Positions 63,885 to 64,000 of a stretch of 64,000 nt of DNA are shown here, piece by piece (position 1 is the stretch's first letter; each line of letters opens with the position of its first letter). Below the pieces are notes generated by a model. That model was not told where the DNA came from, made no database searches, and was given only the letters and a program-made list of their open reading frames with translations. Source of the stretch: Streptomonospora wellingtoniae. Lineage in GTDB: Bacteria; Actinomycetota; Actinomycetes; Streptosporangiales; Streptosporangiaceae. The translations under genes and the position numbers were made by a program. The stretch covers positions 1-64,000 of the forward strand of contig NZ_JAVREK010000014.1 of NCBI RefSeq assembly GCF_031845375.1, read 5' to 3'.

Positions 63885-63891
63885 GCGTGTC

Positions 63892-64000
63892 TCAGGCACC
63901 CGACCCCACGCGCAGTTCGAACCCGCCCAGCGGCCCGCCGTCGACGTAGACCTCCTCGCCGCGCTCCAGCGGACGGCTCGGCTCCGACAGCGCAGCGGCC
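63892..64000 (-). CDS. unidentified gene, 3' end only
   Basis: Only the last 35 codons are in the window, reading ...RPLERGEEVYVDGGPLGGFELRVGSGA before the stop. It is convergent with the VanY-like gene, 7 bp apart. Codon use fits a real gene. I do not recognise the family. Confidence 0.5.
   Translation of the reverse strand, partial: AAALSEPSRPLERGEEVYVDGGPLGGFELRVGSGA

Overview
This window is chromosomal DNA of a high-GC actinomycete. The evidence is the very GC-rich coding sequence with frequent GTG/TTG starts, phosphatidylinositol-mannoside genes (pimA, a PatA-type acyltransferase, an inositol-type pgsA), a complete conservon (cvnABCD), a bifunctional Rel, and gene order resembling Streptomyces and Mycobacterium. 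I lean towards the Nocardiopsaceae/Streptosporangiales side of the actinomycetes, but the sequence alone does not let me name a genus. It is mostly core genome. I found no phage, insertion sequence, CRISPR array, rRNA or tRNA.

Layout. (1) 1-8.9 kb: one minus-strand arginine operon, argC-J-B-D-F-R-G-H, with most junctions overlapping and a candidate ArgR operator just upstream of argC. (2) 8.9-12.5 kb: a MarR regulator, an FAD-dependent amine oxidase-like protein and a class III aminotransferase, probably an amine or polyamine catabolic unit. (3) 12.8-20.3 kb: infC-rpmI-rplT, an rRNA methyltransferase, an orphan PAS histidine kinase and pheST. A terminator-like hairpin lies in the infC leader, and infC itself may start at AUC. 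(4) 20.8-27.8 kb: alaS-ruvX-mltG-aroE with two small membrane/coiled-coil proteins upstream of alaS. (5) 28-36.8 kb: a divergent membrane Ser/Thr kinase with an altered active site, rarA, a PAS-GAF-SpoIIE phosphatase, a small zinc-finger gene, aspS and a metallo-beta-lactamase-fold hydrolase. (6) 37-48.5 kb: a DUF349 protein, a cupin, relA, apt, yajC, ruvBAC, a DUF4282 protein, yebC and pdxTS. The secD and secF genes that normally lie between apt and yajC are absent. (7) 48.8-53.3 kb: the PIM synthesis cluster. (8) 53.4-64 kb: terC, a DUF885 protein, a cyclase-family hydrolase, conservon cvnABCD, a VanY-like peptidase with a coiled-coil N-terminus, and the 3' end of an unidentified gene.

Most interesting non-coding and small features: a 65-bp palindromic element present twice, at about 29.7 and 48.7 kb, with conserved arms and core; a 46-codon gene at 33.58 kb encoding a RanBP2-like zinc finger with a -10 box placed for leaderless transcription; a perfect 9-9-9 dyad between cvnA and the VanY gene; a 10-10-10 dyad before the DUF349 gene; and a 40-bp direct repeat pair directly after aroE.
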